From: Micropterus salmoides | Taxonomy: Eukaryota > Chordata > Actinopteri > Centrarchiformes > Centrarchidae | Direction: 5' to 3' | NCBI RefSeq assembly: GCF_014851395.1 | Contig: NW_024040485.1 | Coordinates: 6,224,104 to 6,288,103, forward strand | DNA: 64,000 nt | Part shown: positions 1 to 12,863 of the stretch, piece after piece | Numbering within the stretch: position 1 is the first letter of the stretch | Layout: every line of letters starts with the position of its first letter | Made by a program: the position numbers and the translations under genes | The notes under the pieces: model-generated | Databases searched by the model: none | Told to the model about the DNA's origin: nothing | The model's input: the letters and a program-made list of their open reading frames with translations, nothing else

Positions 1-1054
1 TACCCTTGTCGCCAAACTAAATTAATAACTGGATCATGTAGTGTGTGTTTGTATCTACTAACATACTACATGCCTATGGTATAAGACCGTATATACTCTG
101 TAACTTACACATGAGACAACTTACCCCGCTCTCCCCTAATATAGTCCACTGTGTTGTCCACCTTTAGATGGCCTGCATAACAACAACAGGGAGCGTAGTG
201 TCAAAGATAAGCTTTCTGTAGTCCATCTTCAGAACATTGTAGTTTTGTCACGGCAAGACATGTCCGTAACATCCGCCGTGCATAATTAACGTTACATCCC
301 TTACAAAAGAGCAGTCGGATTCTCTGCGCCCCACGGTCCTCTTTTCCTAAGTCCTTATGGATTCTCCTTTACATTTTTCCTCGACCTCATGATGTTTTCC
401 ATCGAGGTCAAGGAAAGGTGGTTAGGAAATGAGATTTCTTTTTACTTTTCGACCGCAGCCATTTATATCTACATAACTGCGGGCACCCCCTGCTGCGGAG
501 GTCATGGTATTTTGTCGTCATGTTTCTACCGTAGCCGTCAATGAACAAACAGCGCTACAGAGCGTGTTTCGTCATCATGGCGTTCATCTTCTGCTTGTGT
601 AATTCCGGTAGTGTAGATGTCCGTCTCTACATTGAATACGTACAAAGAAAAAGAGGGACTAATAATAATAGTAATACAGTCTCTGAGTAGTCTTCTGGAT
701 TATGAGAAGTAAGAAGAGAAGTGACATTTGGACAACTGAAGGAGCACACGTGTCATTTAGCACGAGAGCCGACAGCCAGACGGAGTCGAGACAGACAGCT
801 GAGCCAGAAATAACGGATTTTGTGGATTTTCCTAGATGGAAGGCTATAATGTTAATGTGGGACAGATGTTTTCAAAGCGGAGCTGAAGTTGTTTGTTTTC
901 TGATGGACAGGTTATTAACTGTTTGTCAGACTTAAGCGATGCAAATGCAAACTGTTGTTTGATAGCTTTAGCTATTAGCTGACCATAATCACGAGAGACT
1001 TGACATGTTTCCCCTGTCAGTGGTGTGAAATATGGATTAATTTCATGGCGCCTA
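1..1054. other. No gene seen; interspersed-repeat-like sequence
   Basis: No exon, RNA gene or clear element could be supported here. About 490-740 resembles, in layout and wording, the repeat at 5850-6205 (catgtttctac/agtagcc, then a GAA-rich stretch, then agaagtaagaagagaa), so it is probably a second diverged copy of the same teleost repeat. No SLC6 exons 1-4 belonging to the partial gene downstream were found. Confidence 0.4.
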
Positions 1055-1610
1055 CTTATTCTCCAGCCTGTGGTTTGGCTTTAATGGTTACGGTTACGTT
1101 AGCGAGACAATCAGCTGATCAGTAACGTTAATTGGCAATAAAACCTTAACGTTAGCTTAGAGCATGGAAGCATCAGCCAGCTAAACTTTTAACGACTGGT
1201 AGAAAAACATTTATTGTTAGTTGGTTTATTCTCCAGCGCTGTGCTTTGGCTTGTGGTGTTATGTTAGTTGTATTAATTTCATGTAGTGACTCTCTCTCCA
1301 GCACTCTGTTTTGGTTTTGTTATGTTTGTGAGAATCAGCTGATCGCTAATTGGCAATAAAAAAATACAGCTTCCAGCATCGAAGCTCAGATCAGCCAGCT
1401 AAACTTTTACTGCGCTGGTAGAAAAAATATCTTGTTGGATTGTAACTTCATGTAGTTCTTCTCCAGCGCTCTGTTATGGCTTTGTTACATGCCGTTACCT
1501 TCCTGAGACAAACGGCTGATGAATATTATTGACAATGAAACAGTAACAGCAGAGAAGCTCAGATCAGCAGATAAACTTCACATTTTACCTACCTGGTGGA
1601 AAATTATGGC
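1055..1610. repeat. Decayed tandem repeat, three units of roughly 175-220 bp
   Basis: Three successive blocks share the same order of words: ttctccagc + ctctgttttggc-like, then gagacaatcagctgat, then attggcaataaaa, then cagccagctaaactttt followed by ctggtagaaaa. The last word occurs near 1172, 1393 and 1566. The third unit is the most diverged. No coding potential is visible. Confidence 0.65.
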
Positions 1611-1999
1611 TGTCAGTACTACTTTGTGTGTCTGCTGTATTTCAAAAAATTCAAAAAGACATTTTGGTAATATTTGCATGCTTATCTAATTAAGCAAAGT
1701 GAGAGGAGCCTTGATCCTCCCCAGCCAATGCATTTGTAAACGTCATGTATTATGTGGTTTATAATGGGCTGTGGTGTAGAAACAGTGAGGCTTACATTGT
1801 CCTGTCATCTGTCAGTGGTCATACTGGATGCACTAGATGTGATAGTTCTTGAGATTTTCTTCTTCTTCATTTTCTTCTATGTTAGTCCAGATGAGCCAAC
1901 CCTCCCAAGATGTAAAATAATGTATTACAGGAGTATAAGACATCATGTAGCACTTCGTTTCTTCATGTGGCTGTTAATGAAAAAGTAACAATAATGGTT

Positions 2000-2087
2000 T
2001 TACATAATTTAACCATCCATAGTCAACTGCTTATCCTTCGTAAAGGGTCGCAGGGGGCCCTGGACAGGTCGCCAGTTACATAATTTA
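2000..2087 (-). mobile_element. Short SINE-like insertion with 12-bp target-site duplication
   Basis: A 64-bp insert (2012-2075) carries the start (ccatccat), the middle (caactgcttatcc, agggtcgc) and the end (ctggacaggtcgccag) of a repeat also found at 15.3 and 41.3 kb. It is flanked by the direct repeat ttacataattta at 2000-2011 and 2076-2087. Compared with the 15.3-kb copies it lacks the central part and the last bases. Read on the minus strand it ends in a GATG-type tail, as SINE and LINE tails do; that orientation is inferred. Confidence 0.7.
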
Positions 2088-2774
2088 TATAATTCCTTAA
2101 TATATATATCTAAAAAAACTCATTTCTTGACTGGCAATCTCTTTCATCTCATAGATGACATGTTTGTCCTGTCTCAGGCACGGTAGCTATACTGCTTGCT
2201 GATGTTCAATTTCATTATTTAACTGCACAGCAGCCACCAACCCAATTGTCCCTTTGCTAAGCCACTCCCCCCTAAGTTACTGTTGCTAAGTCCGGCAAAC
2301 TGTTGGACCTGTCAGACTTTTATCACTTTTATCACTGTCTATATGCACTCGCTGGAGAAATATTCTCAAAATGAAGCAGACAGTTTTGCAGTTGCATTCT
2401 GCAATTGAAGGTTATATTCAGGCTGTCAAACTGACGTCAAAAATATAAAGACAGAAGCTCAAGCCTACCGATCACAGAGTAATAGTGAACCACCACATCA
2501 CCTGACGATTGCGACAGAGGACAACGATATTAAGGATTAACGGTGTTCCTATAAAACTGGGCAGGTCGCTATAAACTATTATAATTATTGAAAAGTAAAA
2601 AGAGTAGGGCCTCATAATGTTACATTCAGTAGTAACTTGAACTTAAACTTGAACTTGAGTAGTAGCTAGCATTAGCTAACTAATATCACATTAGAAGCAA
2701 TCGATACCCTACATTTTTCTGGATTTGTTTTAGGTTTTGGAAAGGGAATAATTTGTACGTCTCCGTTCAACCTA

Positions 2775-3215
2775 TCTGGGTAGCAACAGGAACAGGAACA
2801 GTGTTTGATTGAACGGCCAGCAGGGGCAGAGTATGCTTCAGGCCGGGATTAGCTGTGATTGACAAGTCGTTACCATGGTGGTGACCTGTCAATCAGGCTA
2901 GAGTGACTCCTACCCACGGCACTGTATAAATTTTATCAGCGCTGTTGAAAAAGCTTATTAGAAGTTGGCTGTTTACTTTCTCTGGTGAGTATATTTAGTT
3001 TTAAGCTTGTTGTTCGCTAGACAAAATTGTCAGCCCTGTTAAAAAAGCTAGCAAGCTCCACACATGGCCGTTAGCTCCACTGCACTTCCTGGTTGCGAAT
3101 AATCAACATAGCGGCGCCCTATCAGCCAAACGCGAGACTTCAAAACGCCAGTCCACAAACCAACGGGTGACGTCATGATCACTACGTCCACTTTTTTTGT
3201 ACAGTCTATGGTCAA
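2775..3215. repeat. Teleost interspersed repeat
   Basis: The stretch contains phrases I recognise from many fish genomes: gtgattgacaag, ttaccatggtggtgacctg, cagcgctgttgaaaaagctt, and at the end gggtgacgtcatgatcacta followed by acagtctatgg. No open frame of interest. Family name not assigned. Confidence 0.55.
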
Positions 3216-3241
3216 TTCTGCAACTCTGCCTTGCTCTTCCC

Positions 3242-3315
<74 letters not shown>
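3242..3315. repeat. (CTAT)n microsatellite
   Basis: About 18 uninterrupted tetranucleotide units. The open frame through it (repeated L-S-I-Y) is only the repeat translated. Confidence 0.95.
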
Positions 3316-5245
3316 CAGCTTATGATATGGCAGCCTGCTTATCAAAAGATGTCTAAACAGTTGGCGTCATCCTGGCATGGTGCGAATGTTGAGCGCAGCA
3401 TTAACCAGCTGTTTCTATGATGGGGTTTTCAGAATTTGATTAGACGAAAATAACTTATTCTAACTTATTCGGATAATTTATCGCTGTTGATTAATCACAC
3501 AAAGAATATTATATTGTTTTTAAATAGCCGGCTACTTGAAATAGACCCGCGAGGAACTGCAACATGCATGCAGTTGTTGGCAGCACGGCATGCACGCAAA
3601 ACTTTGCACAAGACCGGTGAATGGCAGGCGAGAGAGAGAAAATAAACAACAATAAGGCTCAGTCTAGCTGAAAATTTGCAGTGTAAGTTGAATGAATAGC
3701 GACTGCAGCTCTGCAGCTTCTCAAGATTAAAGCGGAGCCACCATGTTGACTGTGTCGACAATAGTCAGTTGACTATAGGCAGGACTTGACATTTCTGATT
3801 CGACTATGTGAATCCAGCGTTTTGGCCAAAGTCAATGCAAAGACGCGAATTCCTGCGAAAGCCTATCAGCGGTGAGATTGTCCAAACGTCACCAGCGGCT
3901 TCGGAGCGGTGTAAAGACAATTGATTGCACAATTGTTTGTTTACTCTTACTTCTTTCTCTATGTATTTACCCTATTGATACTGTAGGTGCTAATAGCTCT
4001 TACTAGTATTTATTGTCACTTGTAGATCTCTTACTGCATTGATGCTTCTATGTTGTTCCTCAAATGAAAGTCCTCTTTTTACTACATTGTGTATGTAATT
4101 CAAAGAACTTCAACACCTGTCTCTGGTTGAGATTGGATTTAACTGTGGTTGACCTATTTTACCTAAATTACAATAAATGAGCTATTTCAATGTATATTTT
4201 GAGCTGCAATTGTAGCAGAAATAGAGGCTTTATACATTATTTAAAGTTTTAAAAATTATATCTTCATTTCTGACATGTTGCGCGCAATCAAGTGAAAATA
4301 ACACAAAAAACATCAATAGTTTTGGTATTGGGTAAGTGTCTACGTAAAGAGAAAATGGGTTTAATGACTGCATATTCTGTGTAAACAACATGAATTGTGT
4401 TAATTATAAGGTATGAACAGGCCAATGTGGGGCTAATGTGACTACCGATTGGACAAAATTATGTTAGCGGTTGTAAAAAAACTTTTGATGATTTCTTGAT
4501 TGAGAACAGGTGTGGCAGTAATCACGCCTGGGTGTGGCAAGAAAAATTGACCTCAGGTTTCCAAAGATGTGATAAACCACAGTTGATTTATGTTGACCTA
4601 CATGGTCCTGTGTTTGTCCCTTAATCATAAAAACCTTCATTTAAAAACTGCATTTTGTGTTTACTTGTGTTATCTTTGTCTAATGTTTCAATTTGTTTGA
4701 TGATCTTAAACATTTCAGTGTGACAAACATGCAAAAAAAAAAAAACAATCAGGAAGGGGGCAAACACTTTTTCATTCCACTGAAGGTGACTTGTCTTGAC
4801 TCTCTCACCCTCCCCACCTCCCCCATCACTCCTGTGCATGAGCACTAACGCTATCAATCTTGCTGATTTGCTGGAACAATGTTGTGTGGCAAGGTCCACA
4901 CCACGCTTTTATTCTGAATTTAACAATCAATCACAATCATTCTTCAAAGGTCACAATAAATGAACAATTAAACATAATCCCATTTAATGAATGTTATAGC
5001 AATACAATTGCTTAAACTCCTTGTGAACCACAATTCAAGTTGGGTTTCCACTTTTCAGCTGATAATATTATATAATACACCGGCAAAATGAATTCATGTT
5101 AGATCAAGTTTCCTGCATAGGCTTTGGAGTGCACCATGTTCACTGGCCAGGAGTCTGCTTAATAATAGTGGAGTAATTTAGTAAACTTTCATAATATATG
5201 TATATCACATATCATGTATACCTGTTTAATTTCCCCCCTCCTCAG
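3316..5245. other. No gene seen upstream of SLC6 copy A
   Basis: AT-rich sequence with a short A tract near 4734. The missing first four exons of the adjacent SLC6 copy were looked for (TM1 signature GLGNVWRFP, EL2 CENTWNT) and are not here. It may be a long intron of that gene, or the gene may be truncated. Confidence 0.4.
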
Positions 5246-8200
5246 ACGGCGGGTGCTGGCCATGTCTGGAGGCATTGAGGAGCTGGGCAGTGTGAGGTGG
5301 GATCTGGCTTTGTGTCTTCTGGCCTGCTGGGTGTTCTGCTACTTCAGTACCTGGAAAGGTGTTAGATCTTCTGGAAAGGTCCTGGGGGAACATTTTAAAT
5401 CTTTGGTGCGTATAATCATCAACTTACAGTCATTATGTTTTCTTTAACAATTTCCTTTTCATTTTAGGTAGCGTATTTCACAGCCACGTTCCCCTACGTA
5501 ATGCTCCTGATCCTACTCATCAGAGGCCTGACTCTACCTGGAGCTTGGGAAGGGATCTACTACTACCTGTATCCAGATCTGAACCGCCTGGCTAACCTTG
5601 AGGTGGCTTGTTTATTTGATCCCAACTTTACAATTACATGGACATCTCTAAAGAGGAAGAGAATTTATAATGTGTAAAATGTTTTCATTTTTTTTCTTAT
5701 AGGTTTAGTGTGTATTATTTAGAAGGATCTATTGACAAAATGCAATATAATATACATAACTGTTTTCAGTGGTGTATGAAGACCTTACATAATGAACTCT
5801 TATGTTTTAAGTACCTTAAAATGAGCCATTTCTATCTACATACTCCGCGGGTCCTCTTACATGGATGTTGCCATTTAAGCTGCCATGTTTTTATAGTAGC
5901 CCAAATGGACAAACTGCTGTAGAGAGAACGTCTCGTCAATACTTTGAATACGCACAAAGAAGAACAAGAAGTAGAAGAAGAAGAGAAAGTAGTAGTAGTC
6001 ATCTGGTTTGTTAGAAGTAAGAAGAGAAATAAAATTTGGTGGAATACATGTATTATTTAGGTGAAGAACTGACAGAGCATGTCGGCCACCATAGCTTCTC
6101 CTGCGCTCTGGCAAAGGGAGAGGTGAGCAGTGAGAGAGCTGTTGGTTGCAATTCACAACCCTTGCCACAAGATGCCACTAAAACGTACACGCTGAACCTT
6201 AAAGGTGTGTGTGTAATGCTTCAGCTGAATTAGGTAACATGATGCGTGTCCCTAACACGTCAGTCTTCTGTTGTGGGATCTTTACAACATAATCCTTTCA
6301 TTAAGCGGTCATCCATTCTGAATCTCCTCCTGATTAAAGGTCTTGTTTATCAGGCATCTCAAAATTACTGCTAGGAATCGCACTGAAAATTAAATAAGAA
6401 TTCCTACTTCAGTATGTTTTCTTACGTTACAGGTCTGGATAGAAGCCGGATCTCAAGTCTGTTTCTCCTACAGCCTGACTGCTGGGACTCTAAATGTCCT
6501 GGGCAGCTATAATGAATACAACAACAACTGTTACAAGTAGGTGTAAGTCAGATCACAACAACTTTGGTATTGTAGGCTACTATGTTCGTTTTAGAGGCTT
6601 TAGAAGATTTTGATGAATTACAGATACAGATTACATGCAATATATTAAAAAGAAATCTTTAGGAATGTCCCCTTTTTGACTAGGGTCTACTGTCTTTCTG
6701 TGACCTCTAGAGACTGCTTTTGGCTCTGTCTGCTGAACAGTGGGACCAGTTTTGTTGCTGGATTTGTCGTCTTCTCAGTACTTGGATTCATGGCTCAGAA
6801 ACAGGGTGTTACAGTGGACAATGTGGTTGAGTCAGGTATGATCTACTTTAAGATTTGATATGATGTGCTGTTGAAATTCTATATTAAGTCCCGATCCAAA
6901 TAATTTTTTTTAATTCCCATTCACAGGTCCAGGTTTGGCCTTCATTGCTTACCCTCAGGCAACAGCTATGATGCCTTTGCCGCAGTTCTGGACTGTCTGC
7001 TTCTTCCTTATGCTCATTTTTCTCAGTGTTGACACACATGTAAGATGTTTTCATTAATAACTGATACATTGCAGGCAGTAAAAAATTGAAAAACGAGAAA
7101 ACCATTTTATTTTCTCCCCAGTTTGTGACAGTTGAAAGTTATATCACCTCAATAAGCGACTTGTTTCCAAAGCTGTTTCGTAAACCTGGCAGACATGAGA
7201 TGCACGTCCTTTTCATCTGTTCCTCCTTCTTCCTCATACATCTGATGTTGGTCACTGAGGCAAATAAAATATTTCCATGAAAATACATCACAACTACTAT
7301 TTTCATAAAATGTTTTTAAAGCTATTTGTCACATTAACATCTTGTCTCTTCCTGCTGTAGGGAGGGATTTACATATTTCAGCTTATTGATTATTATGGCA
7401 CTACCAGAGCTTTTCATTATTTCATGGCTTTATCTGAGTGTCTAGCTCTGGCCTGGGGTTTTGGTAAGCATGAAAGCATTTATATTATATCCACTTTCTA
7501 ACCATTCGTATACATGTGTTATTATTCAATAATCACTTATGAGGTTATGCTTTATATTTAAAACTATCCCGAGTCAGAATGCTTGAATACAACCAAATAT
7601 TTTAAAGAGATTGTTTATCCTTCCTCCTCGATCACAGTCTTATTTTAGCTATAACACTCCACAATACTAATAAAAATACTTTAAAACTGGTCTAATCCAC
7701 ACTATAAATTTCCATCAGGTGCTGACCGTGTTATTAACGTCATTGAGGACATGACAGGACAGAGACCCTGTGTTTTCTTCAAACTGTGCTGGAAATACAT
7801 CATTCCTCTGCTGTCACTGGTGAGTCAGGAAGGTTTGAACAGCAACAAAATGTAGTTCCATTGCTCTAATAACAAGACTAAGGCTATGTTAAGACTGCAT
7901 GTCTTAATGCTCAATAGCGATTCTTTCCCCAGATCCGATCTTTTTTGTTTGACAATTCACATTATTGTTTAAATGTGGCCCATATCAGACTCCAGTGTGT
8001 ACTCTCAACGGCCTGAAAGTGAACCGCATGTGCAGAAGAATAAAACAACGTCTCACGCAGCAGCATGCTGTGACACAGATGTAAGTAAGCCACAGAGGTT
8101 AGCCACGGTTAGCTCATACTTGCTAACCCTCCCGAATTTCATGGGAGACTCCTGTATTTCATTGCCCTCCCTCGGTTTAGTCCCGGAGTCACATCTCTCC

Positions 8201-11200
8201 CGAATTATGACAAATGTTCACAACTTTCTGTCCTTTCCATGACATTTATTAATTTTTCTGCCGCTGTACAACGCATCTGCCCCACAACTCTCTCTCGCTC
8301 TACTACGTCCGCTCAGATAAGTAGCATGCACTTGTAACTCAAAAGAGAGCTCATGACCCGGTGGATTTCAGGTGTAAGAAAGGGACTTTGTGAGCAGATG
8401 ATAGCAAGGTAACAGTAGAGGAGGAAGAGAGCCACATGTATGATGATGGCCTTTGTGGAGCTTTTTCGTTAATCAAAGTTGCATCAGTTCCGATCTGAGT
8501 GTCCAGACTCAAAAAAAGATGCCACAGAATGCATGGAACCTGCTAGAAGGGAGAGAGTGAACTAAATACATGGGCCAGCTTTTATAGCCCCTGGGTCCAG
8601 GTGAGAGCAATCAGCTGATGACCCACCCAATTCAGCCAATTGTCTGCTGAGGTTGGCAGGACAACCTCCAAACAGTAGGAGGGGCGTCACACCCCCCATC
8701 TTAAGTACAAACTGTACATCTGAACTCAGAAGATACCAAAGGCAAAACACATTTACATTAAAGAGATGGTATTATGCTCATTTTCAGGTAGCAAATCTTA
8801 ATTAGGGGTTGTACCAGAACAGGTTTACATAGTTTAATTTTCAAAAAACACCATATTTTCCTCATACTGCACATGTGTTGTACGCTCCACTCTTGAGCTA
8901 CAGAGTGATGCATCTTACTTGTACAAAGTCTTCGTTGGGAGTTGCACATGCGCAGTTCCCAGGTAAGGACTACTAGCCAATCAGAAGCAGAGAAGGGCGG
9001 GTCGTAAGAAACAAGGTAGTGTGATCCAAATCAAAGCCGCTTCAGACTGCGACCGTAACCTAGCAGATGGTATAAGTTACTCACAAGTCCACAACCACAC
9101 AACATCATTGTTCCACATCTTACCATAAACCACTACAAAAATCACCATATTTCAACTCAATTTTACATAAAAATTGGCCAAACAATTTGAACGTTTGCTC
9201 AGTAGCTTTCACATCAGCTGTAACGTTAGCATAATAGTTATAACTTTAGCTGTGATAGCCAACGTTTACAACAGCTCCGCACTTGAATAGTCTGTGAAGT
9301 TACATTGCCGTGTTTATTTTAAATATAATTCACAACCAATAAAGCATACTTACAGGTTGTGATTGTAAATTTTCAGGCCCAAACAGAGTCGGAGTTGCAT
9401 CGTCTTTTAGGACTAAACGTTGAACTGTTACCGGTGTTCTGACGATCTATGCTGCCTTGCCAAAATATGCTACCATAGCGCAAATCGATAGACTCGACTC
9501 TACTCGGCCCTGCTCCGTTTTGTCATAGCGACGCCACACACAACTGCCGCGACGTAATGTTCAATGCGACACACACACCAGCGATCCACACAGCTTTCTC
9601 TTTTTTAAGTTAAAACGTTTCAACATTCCTCAGAATGTAAAGACAGATAAGCGGTATGAAAACCTTCCAGCTGTGTTTTCCTCTGCCGTTGTTGCTGCAG
9701 TGGTCTGTGTGACGGCGGGAGCAGAGGGCTCTGTGAGCGGGCGGCTGGCCGGCCTCACACGCTGCTCCCGCGGGTTGGCGCAGGCTTCCCCCACAGCCAC
9801 TTGCGGAGCTCCTCAACTCCGAAAATATTCAAGCACATTTTTGTTCCGTCATCACTTCTCGTAAAACTGTGTATTTGAAATCTACACAGCTGATTCCTCA
9901 CATCAAAATATAAAACTTTCTGTTGCTGGCCTCTGTCTGGTGCACGGAAGTGAATGACTGGACTACAAGCGAGCTGTTTTCAAGCATAAAAAAGCATAAT
10001 GCCACATCTTTAAATTTTAACTGTGGCCATTGATAAGGTCCCCATCATTAGAATGGCTATAAACACAGACATGCTGCCATAAGTGACCTAACCTTTTCAC
10101 TTTTATCTTACCATATCCAATCCCCCACCCAGCAACCTTGAATCCAGGAAAGCAATATAAGGATAACAAACTGGGGAATCGGCAAGTAAATAGTCGCATG
10201 ACAAAACTGGTGCTTATCAGTGCATAAAGAGTGTAAAGATTGTACACACCTCAAATTGCAGATGGTTTTGCATGAATACAGAAAAGTGAGGAATACTGAC
10301 AAATGAGAAGTTGAGGACGAAGCCCTGACTCTTTCACATCAAAATGAACATCCGAAGCTCATCTCAAATGAACCAGTTGGCCTTCTGCTAGACATAACAT
10401 ACCAAAATTCCACCAACCAAATGCACGTAAAACTGGAATTACCATGTAAGCGCTAAAATAAGTAGCACACCAAAGTTCCTCCAAACAAAGGCTCACTAGC
10501 CAACCAAGTCATCCCAAGACGCACAACAAAAGAAAACAAAGCTACAACAAAACTCATACTATCCAAACAAAGCATGAGCTATAGCGCATAATGTATGTAC
10601 CAAAGCTAGCTGGCCAACCCACCAAGCTAACCCAGATGGATAACACTTCCCCACTGCCAATATTATAGTTCCTCATCAACCAGACCAAACTCTATCATAA
10701 ACATTAACCAAACATTTCAAGAAATACCAGGTTTGAAAGCAATTTAGAAGTACATCACCTCCAGATCAAAGCATTGTTTTTACAGTTTCAACCATAGTAT
10801 TTCTAAGATTAGAAACTCAAAGACTACAATCCTAATACACAAACATGTACAATGGGAAAGTCATAGTCACAAAAGAGCCAAAGCTCCCCAGCTCTAATCT
10901 TACTTATTCCATTTGGTATCTAACTAGTGCCACCCAAATCTTCAGATGGATACTGGTGGTGGGTACTCATGCACTGATTCCACTACAGTACCGAAAAGCA
11001 ACCAGAAACTGGCAACCAGGGAAATGCTACCAAGACGTAGTCTTCAACCATGTTCTCTGCCACACTTTAGTGAAAACAAACTGGTTGATCTCCTATCTCC
11101 TATTGAGAACAACCTACTACTACAAACTACTTCAGCCTACAAAGGTATGCGTGGCTCCTACAAACCAATGTGACTATACTCACCCAAAACATGTTGCATG

Positions 11201-12863
11201 TCAAAACAGGTTTGCAACTATACAAATTGGGGACAAATGCAGCTCCCTTCAACATCCACCAAAAACAAACTCCACAAAAAGTAACCAATCCGAACAACAG
11301 AACAAACAACCTTGTGTGATACTCCCCAAAATCTTATCTACAATGCAAAATACTAAATACCAAAGGCACTTTATCGACACTGCTTAAAAGCACCTAAACT
11401 CATTTTAGTATTCACAGACCACAAGAGTCACAACCAAATTGGTCACCAACATACTAATCAACAATTAATTTGCTACAGTAGGCTAGGTTTAACCTTATCA
11501 AACGGGTTTGGATCCCAGGTAAGCCCCCATTTGTCACAAACTGGCTCAGGGAATGTGACAAAGAAGGAGTCCACACAAGGTACTTAGTCAAAACAAGTAT
11601 AATTTATTAAACTAAAATAAACACAAGTACTTTGTTGTGCAGTTTGAACGTAGCCCAAGGGTCTACAACTGTACTAGCAGCTCTGTTAGACTGTACATGG
11701 GCACAGCAGTGCTGGGAGCTAAACACATTATAATTTAGCATGTTATCATGCTAACATTAGCTAATGGCAGCTGAGGATGATAAAGATGTCCAGCTGATGA
11801 TGGCACTTGAGAAAAGCCAGTATAGTTCATCCTCTGGGTACCATAAGTGACTGTACACACTTTCATGTTAATCCATCCAAATCTTTCAGATATTTCAGTG
11901 GTGGACTGACTGACCGACTTTGCATTTCTAGAGATGCTGCTAGCAACTGACATAAAATGCATTCTGTAGAACCTAAATCCTCACGGTCAAGTAGTCTTGC
12001 TTTTCTCCAGTTTGGCTGTTCTTTCAGCAATAATTCAGGACATTTATGCAGAATAACTAAGGCTACTTGAAAAGGTCTCTGTACTATTTTTTTTAAGCTA
12101 AACTCTTTATTCTGTTCCTTGCCAACCCCCCAAAACTCAAACCTTTACAGATTTCTTTGATCCTGTACCTGGTTGATTATACACACCTCAAGATTAACGA
12201 CTGGTACAGTTACCCTGACTGGGCGTACGCACTAGGATGGACCATGACCCTTTCCTATATTCTCATGGTGCCACTGTGGGCAGCTGGAAAGATGTTTTTA
12301 ACAGCAGGAACCTTCAGACATGTGAGTGTTCAAAGATGTCTACAATCCTGGATGCCAGAAAAGGCGATATCGCTTTCTAAAGATATACTGTAATTAATTA
12401 TTTAATTTTATAATTTATGACCAACCACAATTAAGTGCTCTGAAAGATCACTCAGCATTGTGCATTTGCACCTGATGGATCTAATGGGGACACTCGTCTG
12501 GTTTTGGTGTTTAGTTTTCAAATTGTGTGAAGTACAGATTGCTTTTACATTGTGTTAAATGGGATTGAAGGCAAAGCAGTTATATTTAGTGGTGTGGGTA
12601 GTTAGGCCTGGTGGACTGCATGATACCTCCTCCAAATCCTCTAGTGTGGTCTGTGGAAGATGGCTGCCCTACATTTTCAGGTATGGGGGCCAAAATGTCC
12701 AAAATGTAAAAATAAGATTTAAATGTACTAATCTTGTTCCTGTTCTGTGTGCCAGCGTTTGTCCATCCTTTGTCGTCCTGCTGAAGATCCGTCCTGGCGG
12801 AGGAGAGAAATGGGAGAGGAAGGAACCTCTGTTGAACTGACGACATCTGCAGTGACAATTTAG
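5246..12863 (+). CDS. SLC6 Na+/Cl- transporter, GABA-transporter-like, copy A (3' part, exons 5-14)
   Basis: Ten exons are readable: 5246-5378, 5468-5602, 6433-6536, 6711-6835, 6927-7039, 7122-7259, 7361-7463, 7719-7819, 12151-12321, 12756-12863. Their lengths equal those of copy C exon for exon, all junctions keep frame, and I see no stop. The product covers TM4 to the C-terminus: IEAGSQ in TM6, YNEYNNNCYKDC, LNSGTS in TM7 (sodium and chloride ligands), SGPGLAFIAYPQA, and IEDMTG near TM10. SLC6 proteins are plasma-membrane symporters; the branch is the GABA/betaine/taurine/creatine group, but the substrate is not determined. Exons encoding TM1-3 are not in the window: they lie more than 5.2 kb upstream or are lost. 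One intron has a GC donor (after 7259), and the 4.3-kb intron before 12151 is filled with repeats. Diverged from B and C, so an older duplicate. Confidence 0.82.
5850..6205. repeat. Teleost interspersed repeat in intron 6 of SLC6 copy A
   Basis: The segment begins with catgtttttatagtagccca and ends with aagatgccactaaaacgtac and cgctgaacctt, a combination I recognise as a very common fish repeat. It is absent from the corresponding introns of copies B and C, so it entered after A separated from them. Confidence 0.6.
7881..8520. repeat. hAT-like non-autonomous repeat (tentative)
   Basis: The left part (aaggctatgttaagactgca, agatccgatctttttt, cagactccagtgtg) and the right part (gcatcagttccgatctgagt, gtccagactc) match my memory of a teleost hAT-type MITE. 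Ends and target duplication could not be fixed by eye. Confidence 0.4.
8762..10009. mobile_element. piggyBac-type non-autonomous element, about 1.25 kb, TTAA-flanked
   Basis: TTAA stands at both borders (8758-8761 and 10010-10013). The ends are inverted and similar: AGAGATGGTATTATGC on the left and, read from the other strand, AGATGTGGCATTATGC on the right. No transposase frame lies between them; the interior includes a GC-rich patch near 9700-9800. It sits in the 4.3-kb intron of SLC6 copy A. Confidence 0.75.
10014..11500. other. A/C-rich intronic sequence without recognised gene
   Basis: Strand-biased A/C-rich DNA in the intron of SLC6 copy A. A 180-codon open frame at 10845-11387 has no recognisable domain and overlaps open frames on other strands, so I do not call it a gene. 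The region could be the non-coding interior of the LTR element whose primer-binding site lies at 11501-11529. Confidence 0.35.
11501..11690 (-). mobile_element. Minus-strand LTR end with tRNA-Pro-like primer-binding site
   Basis: Read on the minus strand, an LTR-like segment with AATAAA (complement of the TTTATT in tataatttattaaac, about 11610) ends ...TGTGACA at 11532. After two bases follows TGGGGGCT...TGGGAT..AACCCG (11529 down to about 11503). Retroviral and Gypsy-like primer-binding sites for tRNA-Pro begin TGGGGGCT and continue with sequence complementary to the T arm, which this resembles. No gag or pol frame and no second LTR were found, so this is a remnant or a non-autonomous element. 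Confidence 0.4.
11690..11965. repeat. Teleost-wide interspersed repeat
   Basis: Contains the recognisable order tgctaacattagctaatg, cagctgaggatgat, gttcatcctctgggtacca, atccatccaaat, agatatttcagtggtggact, agatgctgctagca. This pattern is abundant in fish genomes. Non-coding. Confidence 0.65.

Noticed and set aside
3175..3420. Open frame with repeated L-S-I-Y
   Set aside because: It is a (CTAT)n microsatellite read in one frame.
3950..5240. Missing exons 1-4 of SLC6 copy A
   Set aside because: Searched for the TM1 and EL2 signatures on the plus strand; nothing convincing, so the 5' part is recorded as absent from the window.
10845..11387. 180-codon open frame in the intron of SLC6 copy A
   Set aside because: No recognisable domain, A/C-biased sequence with competing frames on both strands, and located among transposon remnants.
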